Assembly (NCBI RefSeq): GCF_014860165.1
Contig: NZ_JACZKG010000086.1
Coordinates: 62,001-126,000 of the forward strand
Reading direction: 5' to 3'
Origin: Devosia sp.
Lineage (GTDB): Bacteria > Pseudomonadota > Alphaproteobacteria > Rhizobiales > Devosiaceae
DNA length: 64,000 bases
Part shown: one piece after another, positions 36,817 to 46,283 of the stretch
Position numbering within the stretch: position 1 is the first letter of the stretch
Layout: every line of letters begins with the position of its first letter
The notes under the pieces: model-generated
What the model saw: the letters and a program-made list of their open reading frames with translations, nothing else
Database searches by the model: none
What the model was told of the DNA's origin: nothing
Program-made: the position numbers and the translations under genes

Positions 36817-37899
36817 TTATTCCTCCCTGACGATTTTGAGCTGCGAGACGTTTGTTGGGCGGCGGTCGGTGACCGACCCGCGCCACTGGACCGGGCCCGC
36901 GACGATCGACGGGGCCGGGTCTTCCCGGCCTTCGCCGGAAATCAGGCCGATCAGGCGCTGCGCCGCGCGCACACCCATGGCCGTGTAGGGGAGCTCCACC
37001 GTGGTCAACGGCGGATAGAGCGTCTCGGCGATGACGCGGTAGTTGTCATAGCCGGCCACCGATATTTCGCTCGGCACCAGCATGCCGCGCGAGCGCAGGA
37101 TGCCATAGACCTTGAGTGCCAGCCGGTCATTGCCACAGCAGAAAACGGTCGGGGGCACGGGCAGGCGCAGCATGCGGTCAATCGCATCCCACAGCACCTG
37201 CGTCTCGCCTTCCGGGCTCGCCAGTTCGCCGCACTGCACCAGTGCTGGATCGTAGGGCAGGCGCGCCTCGTTGAGGGCGTCGCGATAGCCGGCCTTGCGC
37301 AGGCCGGTGGCGACGATGTCTTCGCGCAGGGTCAGGTAGGCGATGCGCTCGTGTCCACCGGCGATCAGGCGTTTGACCAGATCGTGCTGGCCGCGCCGGT
37401 CATCGGGCAAGACGGCGGGCGTGCCCACGTCATCAAAACAATTGGCCAGCACCATCGGCACGTCATCGGGCAGCCGCGGCAATTGCACCTTCTGGTGGTA
37501 TTCGGCGACATAGATCAGGCCTTCGACGCGATGGCGCACGAAAGTATCGATCAATCCCGGCACGCGATCGAGGCGGCCACCCGTGTCGGCAATCATCAGC
37601 GTCTTGCCGCTGAGACCGATAATCTGCTGGATGCCCTGTACCAGCATCAATTCCGGCAGGCCGGCAACCTGCACATTCTCGGTTGTTGCCGAGATGGCGC
37701 CGGTGATCAGGCCGATCAGGCCGGAGCGGTTCGACCGCATCATCCTGGCGGCATTGGACGGCACATAGCCCAGCTCGGCCATGGCAGCGTTCACCGCATC
37801 GCGCGTCTTGTCGCCGACGGGCGCGTCGCCATTCAGCACGCGGCTGACCGTCTTGGGGGACACGTTCGCGGCTTTTGCCACGTCGTATATGGTTGCCAT
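36817..37899 (-). CDS. LacI-family transcriptional regulator
   Basis: 360 aa. N-terminal helix-turn-helix MATIYDVAKAANVSPKTVSRVLNG, then a LacI sugar-binding domain. GGAGG precedes the ATG. It is the first gene of a regulator, binding protein, permease, permease, glycosidase, ATPase operon. The likely operators are the tandem palindromes at 37929-37958 on its own promoter, which makes the operon self-regulated. The inducer is unknown. Confidence 0.93.
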   Translation of the reverse strand: MATIYDVAKAANVSPKTVSRVLNGDAPVGDKTRDAVNAAMAELGYVPSNAARMMRSNRSGLIGLITGAISATTENVQVAGLPELMLVQGIQQIIGLSGKTLMIADTGGRLDRVPGLIDTFVRHRVEGLIYVAEYHQKVQLPRLPDDVPMVLANCFDDVGTPAVLPDDRRGQHDLVKRLIAGGHERIAYLTLREDIVATGLRKAGYRDALNEARLPYDPALVQCGELASPEGETQVLWDAIDRMLRLPVPPTVFCCGNDRLALKVYGILRSRGMLVPSEISVAGYDNYRVIAETLYPPLTTVELPYTAMGVRAAQRLIGLISGEGREDPAPSIVAGPVQWRGSVTDRRPTNVSQLKIVREE

Positions 37900-37928
37900 T
37901 GAACCCTCCGGATCGTCACGCTCAGTTT

Positions 37929-37958
37929 ATGACACCGATGTCATGACACCGATGTCAT
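37929..37958. promoter_or_regulatory. Two overlapping tandem LacI-type operators
   Basis: ATGACACCGATGTCAT occurs twice (37929-37944 and 37943-37958), with a 14-base period and two bases shared. Each copy has perfect six-base inverted arms (ATGACA/TGTCAT) and a central CG, the LacI-family shape. The copy farther from the gene covers the putative -10 of the minus-strand promoter. Confidence 0.75.
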
Positions 37959-37983
37959 ACGATGGCGACGTTCGTGGAGTCAA
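37954..37983 (-). promoter_or_regulatory. Putative sigma-70-type promoter of the LacI operon
   Basis: Read on the minus strand: TTGACT (37983-37978), an 18-base spacer, then TATGAC (37959-37954). The -35 matches five of six consensus bases and the -10 four of six. Transcription would start near 37947, inside the tandem operators and about 48 bases before the LacI start codon. Confidence 0.5.
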
Positions 37984-38074
37984 GTCACGCATGGGTGGTG
38001 GATAACCTTGTCAGGGCGCAGCGCCCCGGCACCGCGACGACCATGGGTGGCCAGTCCCGATGAGCGTCCCAGCG

Positions 38075-39082
38075 CTAAGTCGCCCGCTTAACGGTGACCG
38101 GATTCTTGAGCATGACCCCACCGGACAACAGATCAATGCCGGTGCGCTGCCGCCAGGTGCCCCACAGCCCATCGGGCAGGTAAAGGGCAAAGCCGACCGC
38201 GATGACGCCGAGCCCGGTCAGGTACCAGACACCCAGGTCGCCGAACACTTCCTGCAGGAGGAAAAAGATGATCGCCCCGATAATGGGGCCCTCGAAGGTC
38301 TTGAGGCCGCCCACCAGCACCATGAACAGCATGAACACGGTCCACTGCACGCCAAAGTTGGTGCGCGGCAGGAAGGTGATGGCGCTGGCCAGCCAGATGG
38401 TGCCGGCCAGCGCGCAACCGAACGCCGCCAACACGAAGATGATCTGCTTGACCCGCATCACATCGATGCCGATGGAGGCGGCGGCCTCCTCGTCGTCGCG
38501 GATGGCCTGCGCAGCAGCGCCGATGCGGCTGCGCAGCAACCACATTGTAGCCGAGAGCATCAGGGCCAGGGCGCCCAGGCCCAGCCAATAGGTGAGATTG
38601 CGCCGCAAGTCCGGGTCGAAGGCGTTGAGGGCCAGGAGCGAGGTGCCGGTTTCTCCCTGCACCAGCGGGTCGAACATCACCACGATGCGCAGGACCTCTG
38701 CGATGACCCACATGGCAATGGCAAATTCGCCGCCTTTGAGGCGCAGTGCGAAAGTCGAGATCGGGATGGCGACGAGACCGGCCCCGACGGCGCCGACGAT
38801 CAACGCCAGATAGGGTGTCATCCCGGCATCGACCAGCCGCAGCGCCAGATAACCACCCACGCCGAAGAAGGCCTGCTGACCCACCGACACCAGCCCGGCA
38901 TAGCCGGCCAGCAGATTCCACATCACCGCGAGCAGGATGTAGATGAACAGCGTCGTCAGCTTGTCGATGACGAGACCAGTGGCCAGCGTGGGCAACAGCG
39001 CCAGGACGAGTAGCACCCCTGCGGCCGCCCCGACCGTCACACGCCCCGAACGGGTCCAGCGCTCAACGGCATAAGTGGTCAT
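38075..39082 (-). CDS. Branched-chain-type ABC permease (LivM)
   Basis: 335 aa from the ATG at 39082, which overlaps the previous stop (ATGA). It has about ten hydrophobic helices and the LivM pattern (NLLAGYAGLVSVGQQAFFGVGGYLAL). Last gene of the sigma-54-linked operon. HAAT-family importers of this type carry amino acids, but in several alphaproteobacteria they carry aromatic acids such as p-coumarate. Confidence 0.92.
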   Translation of the reverse strand: MTTYAVERWTRSGRVTVGAAAGVLLVLALLPTLATGLVIDKLTTLFIYILLAVMWNLLAGYAGLVSVGQQAFFGVGGYLALRLVDAGMTPYLALIVGAVGAGLVAIPISTFALRLKGGEFAIAMWVIAEVLRIVVMFDPLVQGETGTSLLALNAFDPDLRRNLTYWLGLGALALMLSATMWLLRSRIGAAAQAIRDDEEAAASIGIDVMRVKQIIFVLAAFGCALAGTIWLASAITFLPRTNFGVQWTVFMLFMVLVGGLKTFEGPIIGAIIFFLLQEVFGDLGVWYLTGLGVIAVGFALYLPDGLWGTWRQRTGIDLLSGGVMLKNPVTVKRAT

Positions 39083-40029
39083 GACCGGCCCTCGCTGGTT
39101 ACCTTTTTCAATTGCGTGGCCGATTTCAGCGGTAGCGCGGGCATCCCCAATACGCCGCGCCACCCGCCCAGATTGCGGCTATGCGCCAGATAGAGCCGCC
39201 CGCCCAGCACGCCCAGGAACACCAGGTGTCCCGCCAGTTGGAAGCCCTGCGCGGAAATGGTCGCGCCAAAACTCTGCGCCACACCCAGCACGATGCCGCC
39301 AACCAGCGTGCCCCAGAGCGAACCGATGCCGCCGATGACCACCGCCTCGAAGGCGAAGATCAATTGCGTTGGGCCGGCATAGGGATTGATCAGCGCCCGC
39401 ATGGCAAGGAAAGCGCCCGCCAATCCGGCCAATGCCACGGCGATAGCGGCAGCGGCCCGATGCACCGCGCGCGCATCGATGCCGCTAAGTTCGGCGGCCT
39501 CCGGATCGCTTGATGTGGCCCGGATAGCGCGGCCGAGTTTGGAAAAGCTCAGCACGAGCTGCAGCGACCCCAGCACCGCCACCGCCACCGCGAAGGTGAT
39601 GACCGGCAATTGGCCTACGCTGATGCCGACGGGTAATTGCCAACTCGCCCACGACAGGTTGCCGATATGATTGCCGAGCGATTTGGTATCGGAACCGAAG
39701 AGGCCGAACATGCCGTTCTGCAACACGGCGCCGAGCCCGAACGTCGTCAGCAACGGCAACAGGAACCCGCCCTTGATGGTGCGCGCGAACAGCGTTGCCT
39801 GCAGTAGCCAGCCGAGCAGCGCCATGACAGGTACGACTGAGGCGACTGCGACCCAGGGCGAAAGCCCGAGCACTTCGACGGCGAACAGCACCAGGTAGGC
39901 GCCGTAAATGGCGAGGTCGCCATGCGCCAGGTTGATGAAGCGGACGACGCCGAACATCAGCGACAATCCCGCTGCGAGGATAGCGTAATAACCGCCGAGC
40001 AGGATGCCTTGGATCAATGCATCAAGCAT
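39079..40029 (-). CDS. Branched-chain-type ABC permease (LivH)
   Basis: 316 aa. It begins MLDALIQGILLGGYYAILA and has the LivH segment GLSLMFGVVRFINLAHGDL. The start overlaps the ATPase gene by eight bases. Forms the membrane heterodimer with the LivM-type protein. Confidence 0.92.
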   Translation of the reverse strand: MLDALIQGILLGGYYAILAAGLSLMFGVVRFINLAHGDLAIYGAYLVLFAVEVLGLSPWVAVASVVPVMALLGWLLQATLFARTIKGGFLLPLLTTFGLGAVLQNGMFGLFGSDTKSLGNHIGNLSWASWQLPVGISVGQLPVITFAVAVAVLGSLQLVLSFSKLGRAIRATSSDPEAAELSGIDARAVHRAAAAIAVALAGLAGAFLAMRALINPYAGPTQLIFAFEAVVIGGIGSLWGTLVGGIVLGVAQSFGATISAQGFQLAGHLVFLGVLGGRLYLAHSRNLGGWRGVLGMPALPLKSATQLKKVTSEGRS

Positions 40030-40747
40030 GCGCCATCTCCCCATGCGCCAGTCCAAAATAGGCGTCCGTAATCGCCTGCTTGCAGAGCACCTGCGGCTCA
40101 CCCTCAAGCGCAATGCGCCCTTCGAGCATGCAGATTACCCGGTCGGAAAACGTCATGGCGCGATCGAGATCCTGTTCCACCACGATCATCGCCGTATCGC
40201 CGCGCCCCTTGAGCCCGGCCAGTTGCTTGTAGAGCCCCTCGATCGCCACCGGTGACAGGCCAAGCGACACCTCATCGAGCAGCAGCACCAGGGGATTGCT
40301 CATCAGCGCCCGCCCGATCGCCACGGCTTGGCGCTGGCCGCCGGAGAGCCCGCCGGTCACCACATCGAGCAGCGGCGCCAGCACCGGCAGCGCCTCCAGA
40401 ACAGTCGATAGCGTCCAGGCGCCGGAGCGGCCATTTTCCCCGGCGACCTGCAGGTTCTCCCGCACCGTCATGTCAACGAACAGCCGCCGCCCCTCGGGCA
40501 CCATGGCGATGCCGCTGGCGACACGCCGAGAGGGCCTGAGGTCCGTCACATCGACCCCATCAAGCACGATGCTGCCGGAACTGGCCGGGTGCACCCCGGC
40601 GAGAGTGCGGAATAGCGTGGTCTTGCCCGCGCCATTGGCTCCGATGATGCCGAGCACCTCGCCGGCCGCGACGCTGAACGAGACGTCGCGGACCGCCGTC
40701 AGCAGGCCATGCCCCGCCACCAGATTGTTGACGGTCAGCATGGTCAT
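40022..40747 (-). CDS. Branched-chain-type ABC ATPase (LivF)
   Basis: 241 aa. Walker A GANGAGKTT, then PEGRRLF (LivF-specific), signature LSGGQRQAVAIGRA and Walker B LVLLLDEVSLGL, where Val replaces the usual Pro. Start at ATG 40747, which overlaps the LivG stop by one base. A second ATG at 40741 is possible. Confidence 0.92.
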   Translation of the reverse strand: MTMLTVNNLVAGHGLLTAVRDVSFSVAAGEVLGIIGANGAGKTTLFRTLAGVHPASSGSIVLDGVDVTDLRPSRRVASGIAMVPEGRRLFVDMTVRENLQVAGENGRSGAWTLSTVLEALPVLAPLLDVVTGGLSGGQRQAVAIGRALMSNPLVLLLDEVSLGLSPVAIEGLYKQLAGLKGRGDTAMIVVEQDLDRAMTFSDRVICMLEGRIALEGEPQVLCKQAITDAYFGLAHGEMAHA

Positions 40748-41490
40748 CACAAGCTCCCTCCAAGATAGGCCCGCCGGACTTCCGGATCGGCCATGACTGC
40801 GTCGGGTCCTCCCTCGGCGATGACGGCCCCAGCGCTCATGCAGACCAGCCGGTCGATCACCTTGAGCAGCGCATGCAGGATGTGCTCGATCCACACGATG
40901 GTGAGCCCATCGGCCTTGAGCTGGCCGATCAGCGTGATGAGCAGGCCCAGCTCCGCCTCGGTCAGTCCGCCGCCGATCTCGTCGAGCAGGATCACCCGTG
41001 GTCGCGTCGCCAGTGCCCGCGCCAGTTCGAGCCGCTTGCGGTCGAGCAGACCCAGGGCGGCGGCCGGCCGGTTGGCATGGTTCAGCAGGGCCGTGCGCTC
41101 CAGCGCTTCGGCTGCGCAGTCCTCGGCGGCGCTGCCACTGAGGCCGGCGCCGAATTGCGCTGCGGTCAGCGCGTTCTCGAACACCGACATGCCCAGAAAT
41201 GGCCGCGGCACCTGGTGGGTGCGCGCAATGCCTGACCGGCACCGGGCTGCAGCTCCTGTGCCGGTCAGATCGGCGCCGGCGAACCGCACTGTTCCGGCGG
41301 TGGGGAGGAGAGCCCCCGCCAATACTCCGAACAGTGTGGTCTTGCCGGCGCCATTGGGACCGACAATGCCCACCGCCTCGCCCGATGCGACTGCTAAATC
41401 GACGGCTTTGAGTACCTTGAAAGCCCCAAAGCTCTTGTCGATGCCGCGGCCCTCGAGCATCGGCTGGACCATTGCCGGTTCTTCGCTCAT
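40747..41490 (-). CDS. Branched-chain-type ABC ATPase (LivG)
   Basis: 247 aa. Walker A GPNGAGKTT near residue 43 and Walker B VILLDEIGGGL. The usual LSGGQ signature is degenerate, with ALGLLDRKRLELARAL in its place, as in many LivG proteins. It starts three bases after the binding-protein gene and pairs with the LivF-type ATPase. Confidence 0.9.
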   Translation of the reverse strand: MSEEPAMVQPMLEGRGIDKSFGAFKVLKAVDLAVASGEAVGIVGPNGAGKTTLFGVLAGALLPTAGTVRFAGADLTGTGAAARCRSGIARTHQVPRPFLGMSVFENALTAAQFGAGLSGSAAEDCAAEALERTALLNHANRPAAALGLLDRKRLELARALATRPRVILLDEIGGGLTEAELGLLITLIGQLKADGLTIVWIEHILHALLKVIDRLVCMSAGAVIAEGGPDAVMADPEVRRAYLGGSL

Positions 41491-41493
41491 GGC

Positions 41494-42825
41494 TCAGCCC
41501 TGGACCGTATAGGCGGTCATCGCGCCAGTGGTCGGCACGAAGGGATTATCGGCATTGGAGACGATGGGCAGATCGAATTCCCAAGGACCTTCCTTGGCCT
41601 TGACCCATTGCACGCCCACCACGCCAGTCGTGGCGCAATTGGGCACCGGGCCGCTGGTGAAGTCGACCAGGCCAACAGCCGTCTCGGTCTTGAGCACGGA
41701 CAGTGCCTGCGCCAGCGCGGCCTTGTCCTTGGGGTTGCCCGAACTGGCGAGTGCGGCGACGGCGGCATCGAGCAGCGAGGCATTGGCGCCCACCTGCTGG
41801 TTCCATTGTTTGCCAACCATCGCTTCGTAGCCTTCGGCGATCACCCGGCTGCTGAGGCCGGTCGAGGGGGAGCTGAAGGGGAAGTCCTTGTGCCAATAAG
41901 CGCCAGCATGCAGGCCATAGCCCAGCGAACCCATGGCTTCGAGTTCGGCGGGGAACAGGCCGGCCTTGGCGAGCTGGCAGATCTTGATCTGCTGGGCCAG
42001 GCCCTTCTGCGCCGCTTGCCGCCAGAATACCGGGAAATCCGGCGGGAACGGGAAGGTGTTGAAGATTTCGCAGCCTTCGTCACGGAACAGGTTGATCTGG
42101 GTGGAGAAGTCGGCAGTGCCGTTTTCATACGGACCGGGATCAACAATGGTGAAGCCGGCCTTTTCCAGTTCGGGCAGCAGCAGGCCGCGGATGGCGCCAC
42201 CATCGGCATCGTTGGGCAGCAGCACGCCCACTTTCTTGTTGGTTTCTACCTTGCTCCACTGGTCGGCATAGAGCTTGGCGAAATTGCCCACGCCAAAGCA
42301 GAAGTGGTAGGTCCACTTGAATGGGGAGGGCTCGCCCGGCTTGGCGCCGCGGCCGAAATAGAAGGCCTCCCATGGTGCCGTTGTGGTGAGGCAGGGCACC
42401 CCCGCCGCCTCGCAGGCGTCGGCCACCGGATTGACGGTTTCGGGCGTCGAAGACGCCAGCATCAGGTCGATGGCCTCGCCATTGATCAGGTCCTTGGCGA
42501 CCTGGCTTGCCCGCACCGGATCGGACTGAGTGTCGGCCAGCACCAGTTGGATGCCATAGCGCTTGTCGCCGACCTGCACGCCGTCGGCCATGTTGCGGTT
42601 GAACTGCTCAATGAGGAAGGGGTCGCCTTCGCCGAACACGCCGAGCGGACCGGAACGGGGCCCGATAAAGCCGACGCGGATCACCTCGTCGCCCTGGGCA
42701 AAGGCCGAGCGCACGCTAGCCGGAAGGGTCAGCGCTGCTGCTGCGCCGCCCGCGACAACTCCCGCCGTCTTGATAAAGCTGCGCCGGGTGACGCCCCTGC
42801 TGCTAAGGGTCTTGTATATGCTCAT
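41494..42825 (-). CDS. Periplasmic substrate-binding protein of the Liv-type importer
   Basis: 443 aa. The N-terminus carries a twin-arginine signal (TRRSFIKTAGVVAGGAA, cleaved near AFAQ), so the protein is exported folded by Tat. The rest is a type I periplasmic binding fold (Peripla_BP_6) with GVLLPNDADGGA. It recognises the ligand for the LivFGHM-type proteins encoded just downstream. The operon points to an aromatic ligand rather than an amino acid. Confidence 0.9.
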   Translation of the reverse strand: MSIYKTLSSRGVTRRSFIKTAGVVAGGAAAALTLPASVRSAFAQGDEVIRVGFIGPRSGPLGVFGEGDPFLIEQFNRNMADGVQVGDKRYGIQLVLADTQSDPVRASQVAKDLINGEAIDLMLASSTPETVNPVADACEAAGVPCLTTTAPWEAFYFGRGAKPGEPSPFKWTYHFCFGVGNFAKLYADQWSKVETNKKVGVLLPNDADGGAIRGLLLPELEKAGFTIVDPGPYENGTADFSTQINLFRDEGCEIFNTFPFPPDFPVFWRQAAQKGLAQQIKICQLAKAGLFPAELEAMGSLGYGLHAGAYWHKDFPFSSPSTGLSSRVIAEGYEAMVGKQWNQQVGANASLLDAAVAALASSGNPKDKAALAQALSVLKTETAVGLVDFTSGPVPNCATTGVVGVQWVKAKEGPWEFDLPIVSNADNPFVPTTGAMTAYTVQG

Positions 42826-42891
42826 GGTTTCCTCCCTGGATTTTGAGCGTGTTGCGGGCCGGCCTCCCAACCGAACCGCGTCAGTCGAGTG

Positions 42892-43779
42892 TCAGGCGGC
42901 GTGCCGCCGGACGAAGTCGCCGGCCTCTTGGATCGAGGCCATGCCTTCCTCCAGCATGGGCGCGAAGAGCTGCCAGGAGTGGCACATGCCTTCCCAAACC
43001 TTGAGTTCGGCATTGCCACCTGATGCATTGATGCGGGCGGCTATGGTGACGCTGTCGTCGCGCAGGAGCTCCCACGAACCCACATGCACCAGCACCGGCG
43101 GCAGGCCCGAAACATCGCCATAAAACGGCGTGACCTTGGGCGAGCGCAGGTCGCCGGCGCCGACATAGACCATGTTGAACAGGCCCATCAGCTCGCGGTT
43201 GACCAATGGCGCGTCAGCCATCGTGCGGTGTGACTCGCCCTCGCTTGCCAGATCCAGTGCCGGTGACATCAGCACCAGGCACGCCGGCAGCCTCACACCG
43301 CTGTCGCGGGCGCGCACCGCTACGGCCAGCGCCAGGTTGCCGCCCGCAGAGTCTCCGCTCAGCACGACCGATGCCGGGGCATAGCCATGTTCAAGCGCCC
43401 ACAGATAGGCTGCATAGGAATCGTCATGGGCGGCCGGTGCCGGATGTTCGGGCGCCAGTCGATAATCGACACTCAGCACCGTGGCGCCGCTTGCCTTGGC
43501 GAGATGAGTCGCCACAGTACGATGCGAGCGGGGCGAGCCGAAGAGGAAGCCGCCGCCGTGGTAGTAGATCACTAGCCGGCTCTCGTCGCCGCCGGGCAGC
43601 CGGATCAGTTCGGCGGGGCAGGGGCCCACCGAGATGGTCTCGATCATCGCGCCATCGGCAATCGGCGTCTGGGCATTGATCGCCTCGAACCACTCGCGCA
43701 ATTGCGGCGGCGTGGCATTGGCAGGTGGCGGGTTTTCAGCACTGATCTTGAGGATGAAGTCGAGCTGTTCCTTGGACAT
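42892..43779 (-). CDS. Alpha/beta hydrolase, hormone-sensitive lipase (HSL) family
   Basis: 295 aa. The oxyanion motif HGGG is at 74-77 and the nucleophile S144 in GDSAGG, with the Asp in the SWELLRDD segment and the His in CHSWQ. HSL-family esterases cleave small acyl or aryl esters. There is no signal peptide. It lies between the SDR and transporter genes in the sigma-54-linked operon, so hydrolysis of an imported phenolic ester is a reasonable guess. Confidence 0.87.
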   Translation of the reverse strand: MSKEQLDFILKISAENPPPANATPPQLREWFEAINAQTPIADGAMIETISVGPCPAELIRLPGGDESRLVIYYHGGGFLFGSPRSHRTVATHLAKASGATVLSVDYRLAPEHPAPAAHDDSYAAYLWALEHGYAPASVVLSGDSAGGNLALAVAVRARDSGVRLPACLVLMSPALDLASEGESHRTMADAPLVNRELMGLFNMVYVGAGDLRSPKVTPFYGDVSGLPPVLVHVGSWELLRDDSVTIAARINASGGNAELKVWEGMCHSWQLFAPMLEEGMASIQEAGDFVRRHAA

Positions 43780-43791
43780 GGTGCGTCCTCC

Positions 43792-44559
43792 TCAGATGTA
43801 GGTTGAAGCCAGCCCGCCATCGATCGGCAGGTTGATGCCGTTGATCCAGCGGGCGGCATCGGAGAGCAGGAAGGTCACCGGCGGCGCGATCTCGTCGCCA
43901 AAGCCGGGGCGTTTCATGCGCGGCGCGTCATTGGCCACGCGTTCCTCGCCCAGCATGGTGACGAAGTCGCCCAGGATGGGGGTGAAGACCGGTCCCGGCG
44001 CGACGCAGTTCATGCGGATGTCGAATTCGAGGAACCAGCGCTGGGCCTGCGCGTAGGTCCAGACGATCAGCGCTTCCTTGAAATACTGGTAGCAGGTGTC
44101 CTGTGGCACGGGATTGGCCGCCAGCCACGCTTCGCCTTCGGCGAAGCCATCGACATCAGCCAGGGCCTTGTGCAGGGCCAGCCGCTGCTGCCACTCGCCG
44201 CCCAACACCGAGGCGAAGTTGACGATCGAACTCCCCGGCTTCAGCCGGTCAATCACGCCCTCCGTCAGGTGGCGCAGGCCGAGATAGTTCACCCGCCCGA
44301 CCAGTTCGCTCGGGGCTGTGCCGGGAACGCCGGCCGCATTGACCAGCCCGTCGAATGTCTCCGGCAAAGCGGCGATAGCCGCATCGATGCTGGCGGGATC
44401 ACCCAGATCGGCCTTGACGAAGCCGTCCAGCGTGATGAGGGGGTCATTGCGGTCGAGGCCGATGACGCGGGCGCCCGAGACGCGGGCGAGCCGGACAACT
44501 TCCCCGCCAATGCCCGAGGAGGCACCGGTAACGACGATGGTCTTGCCTGAAAGGTTCAT
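43792..44559 (-). CDS. Short-chain dehydrogenase, coniferyl-alcohol dehydrogenase-like
   Basis: 255 aa SDR. NAD motif TGASSGIG near residue 12, catalytic Ser in NFASVLGG and YQYFK as the YxxxK motif. The C-terminal half (MNCVAPGPVFTPIL, FVTMLG, ending INLPIDGGLASTYI) closely resembles, from memory, the Pseudomonas coniferyl-alcohol dehydrogenase CalA. That enzyme oxidises a cinnamyl-type alcohol to the aldehyde. The aldehyde dehydrogenase gene is 25 bases upstream. A generic aryl-alcohol substrate remains possible. Confidence 0.8.
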   Translation of the reverse strand: MNLSGKTIVVTGASSGIGGEVVRLARVSGARVIGLDRNDPLITLDGFVKADLGDPASIDAAIAALPETFDGLVNAAGVPGTAPSELVGRVNYLGLRHLTEGVIDRLKPGSSIVNFASVLGGEWQQRLALHKALADVDGFAEGEAWLAANPVPQDTCYQYFKEALIVWTYAQAQRWFLEFDIRMNCVAPGPVFTPILGDFVTMLGEERVANDAPRMKRPGFGDEIAPPVTFLLSDAARWINGINLPIDGGLASTYI

Positions 44560-44584
44560 GGCAGCATTCCTTCGAATAGGTGGA

Positions 44585-46057
44585 TCAGAACGGGTAGGCG
44601 GTGGCCTGGTCCTTGACCGAAATCCACATCCACTGAGTGAATTCCTCGATGTCCGCCGGCCCGCCAATGCGGCTGCCATTGCCCGATTTGCCGCGGCCGC
44701 CGAAGGGGGCGAAGGGGCCGCCATTGACCGTCTGGTCGTTGATGTGCAACTGGCCCACATTGAGCTGTTCGCCCAGCGCCAGGGCGCGGCCGGTAGCGGC
44801 CGAGATCACCCCGGCGGCCAGGCCATATTCCGACATATTGGCGATTTCGATGGCTTCCGCGTCCGAGCCGAAGCGCACGATGCAGGCTACGGGTCCGAAG
44901 ATTTCCTCTTCGAAGGCGCGCATGCCCGGCTTGACGCCATCGAGCACGGTAGCGGCATAGAAGCGCCCGTCATGGGTGCCACCGGCGAGGAGTTTTGCCC
45001 CCTTGGCGACAGCGTCATCGACAATGGCTTGGATGGTGGCGACCTGACCGTCGGAGATGATCGGACCAAGCGCGACACGACCCGAGGACGGATCGCCGGC
45101 CGGCAGGTGGCTGGCCTTGGTGACCAGCTTTTCGGTCAGGGCTTCGGCGATCGATTCATGAGCGAGGATCAGCCCGGTGGCCATGCAGATCTGGCCCTGG
45201 TGCAGGAAGGCACCCCAGGCGGCATTTGAGGCGGCGATGTCGAGGTCGGCATCGTCGAGCACGATCAGCGCATTCTTGCCGCCCAGTTCGAGCTGCACCT
45301 TCTTGAGATGCTTGCCGCAGAGCTCACCCACCTTGGAACCGCCCCGTGCCGAGCCGGTGAAGGACACCATGGCGATATTGGGATCGGTGCAGAGCGCCTC
45401 GCCGGCATCGGCGCCGCCCGGCACGATCTGCAGCACGCCCTTGGGCAGGCCGGCTTCCTCGAAAATGCGGGCAATGATGATCCCGCCACTGATCGCGGTG
45501 CGGGGATCGGGCTTGTGGACGACGGCATTGCCGAGCGCCAGCGCCGCGGCAATGGCGCGGACCGACAGCACCAGCGGGAAGTTGAACGGCGAGATCACGC
45601 CGACCACGCCATGCGGCACGCGCTTGGCATAGTTGGTGCGATCGTCGAAGCCTGACAGCACCAGCCCGGTCGGTTGCGTCGCGAGGCCCGCTGCATGGCG
45701 GATGAACAGCGCGCCATGTTCGATCTCGATGCTGGCCTTGGGCTGGATGGAGCCGCTTTCGCGCATGATCCAGCCGATCAGTTCCTCGCCATTGGCGACC
45801 AGCAGGTCCGCCGCCTTGTTGAGGATGGCGGCACGGGCGGTGGGCAGGGTCTTGGCCCAGGCGCGCTGTGCCTGCCGGGCTTCGGCAGCGGCGCGGGCGA
45901 TATCGGCGGGTCTGCCCAGGCCGACACTGGCCAGCAGCGCATCGGTGGCTGGATCGCGCACATCCACCATGCCGCCGGCAGTGACCTGCCAGTCGCTGAA
46001 CAACGCCTTGCCGGTCCAGCGTTCAACCGCGATGAAATTTGGGCTCTGGATATTCAT
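44585..46057 (-). CDS. Aldehyde dehydrogenase, benzaldehyde/vanillin type
   Basis: 490 aa NAD(P)-dependent ALDH. Catalytic Glu in LELGGKN, catalytic Cys in HQGQICMATG, cofactor motif SFTGSARGGSKVGE. The sequence is closest in feel to aromatic aldehyde dehydrogenases (XylC, Vdh). It is the first gene of the operon, about 215 bases after the sigma-54 promoter. With the neighbouring alcohol dehydrogenase it would take an aryl alcohol to the acid. Confidence 0.88.
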   Translation of the reverse strand: MNIQSPNFIAVERWTGKALFSDWQVTAGGMVDVRDPATDALLASVGLGRPADIARAAAEARQAQRAWAKTLPTARAAILNKAADLLVANGEELIGWIMRESGSIQPKASIEIEHGALFIRHAAGLATQPTGLVLSGFDDRTNYAKRVPHGVVGVISPFNFPLVLSVRAIAAALALGNAVVHKPDPRTAISGGIIIARIFEEAGLPKGVLQIVPGGADAGEALCTDPNIAMVSFTGSARGGSKVGELCGKHLKKVQLELGGKNALIVLDDADLDIAASNAAWGAFLHQGQICMATGLILAHESIAEALTEKLVTKASHLPAGDPSSGRVALGPIISDGQVATIQAIVDDAVAKGAKLLAGGTHDGRFYAATVLDGVKPGMRAFEEEIFGPVACIVRFGSDAEAIEIANMSEYGLAAGVISAATGRALALGEQLNVGQLHINDQTVNGGPFAPFGGRGKSGNGSRIGGPADIEEFTQWMWISVKDQATAYPF

Positions 46058-46283
46058 GTCGTGTTCCTCCTCATGCCGGCAATGCGGCCATGTTCCTCGG
46101 ACCGGCTTGTGCCGGCTTGCCGTATCGAGGGGACTGGACGTGGGAGTGGCGAGGCCTGCCATCAGGCAAGCCGTTAGCGCTCGCGAACTGGCGGTTTCCC
46201 GCCGTCGCATTGGCCGTCACGTAGACCAGATTGGTCGATGTCCTCCCACGCCCGCTTCCTCAAACGGGCTTGCCAGTTCAACT

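Noticed and set aside
37929..37958. Short direct repeat considered as a CRISPR or phage att site
   Set aside because: There are only two copies, they overlap, and each is a palindrome next to a LacI gene, which fits an operator.
38011..38030. GGGCG-CAG-CGCCC hairpin after the Liv-type operon
   Set aside because: There is no U-run on either strand and the loop is very tight, so it is not supported as a terminator.
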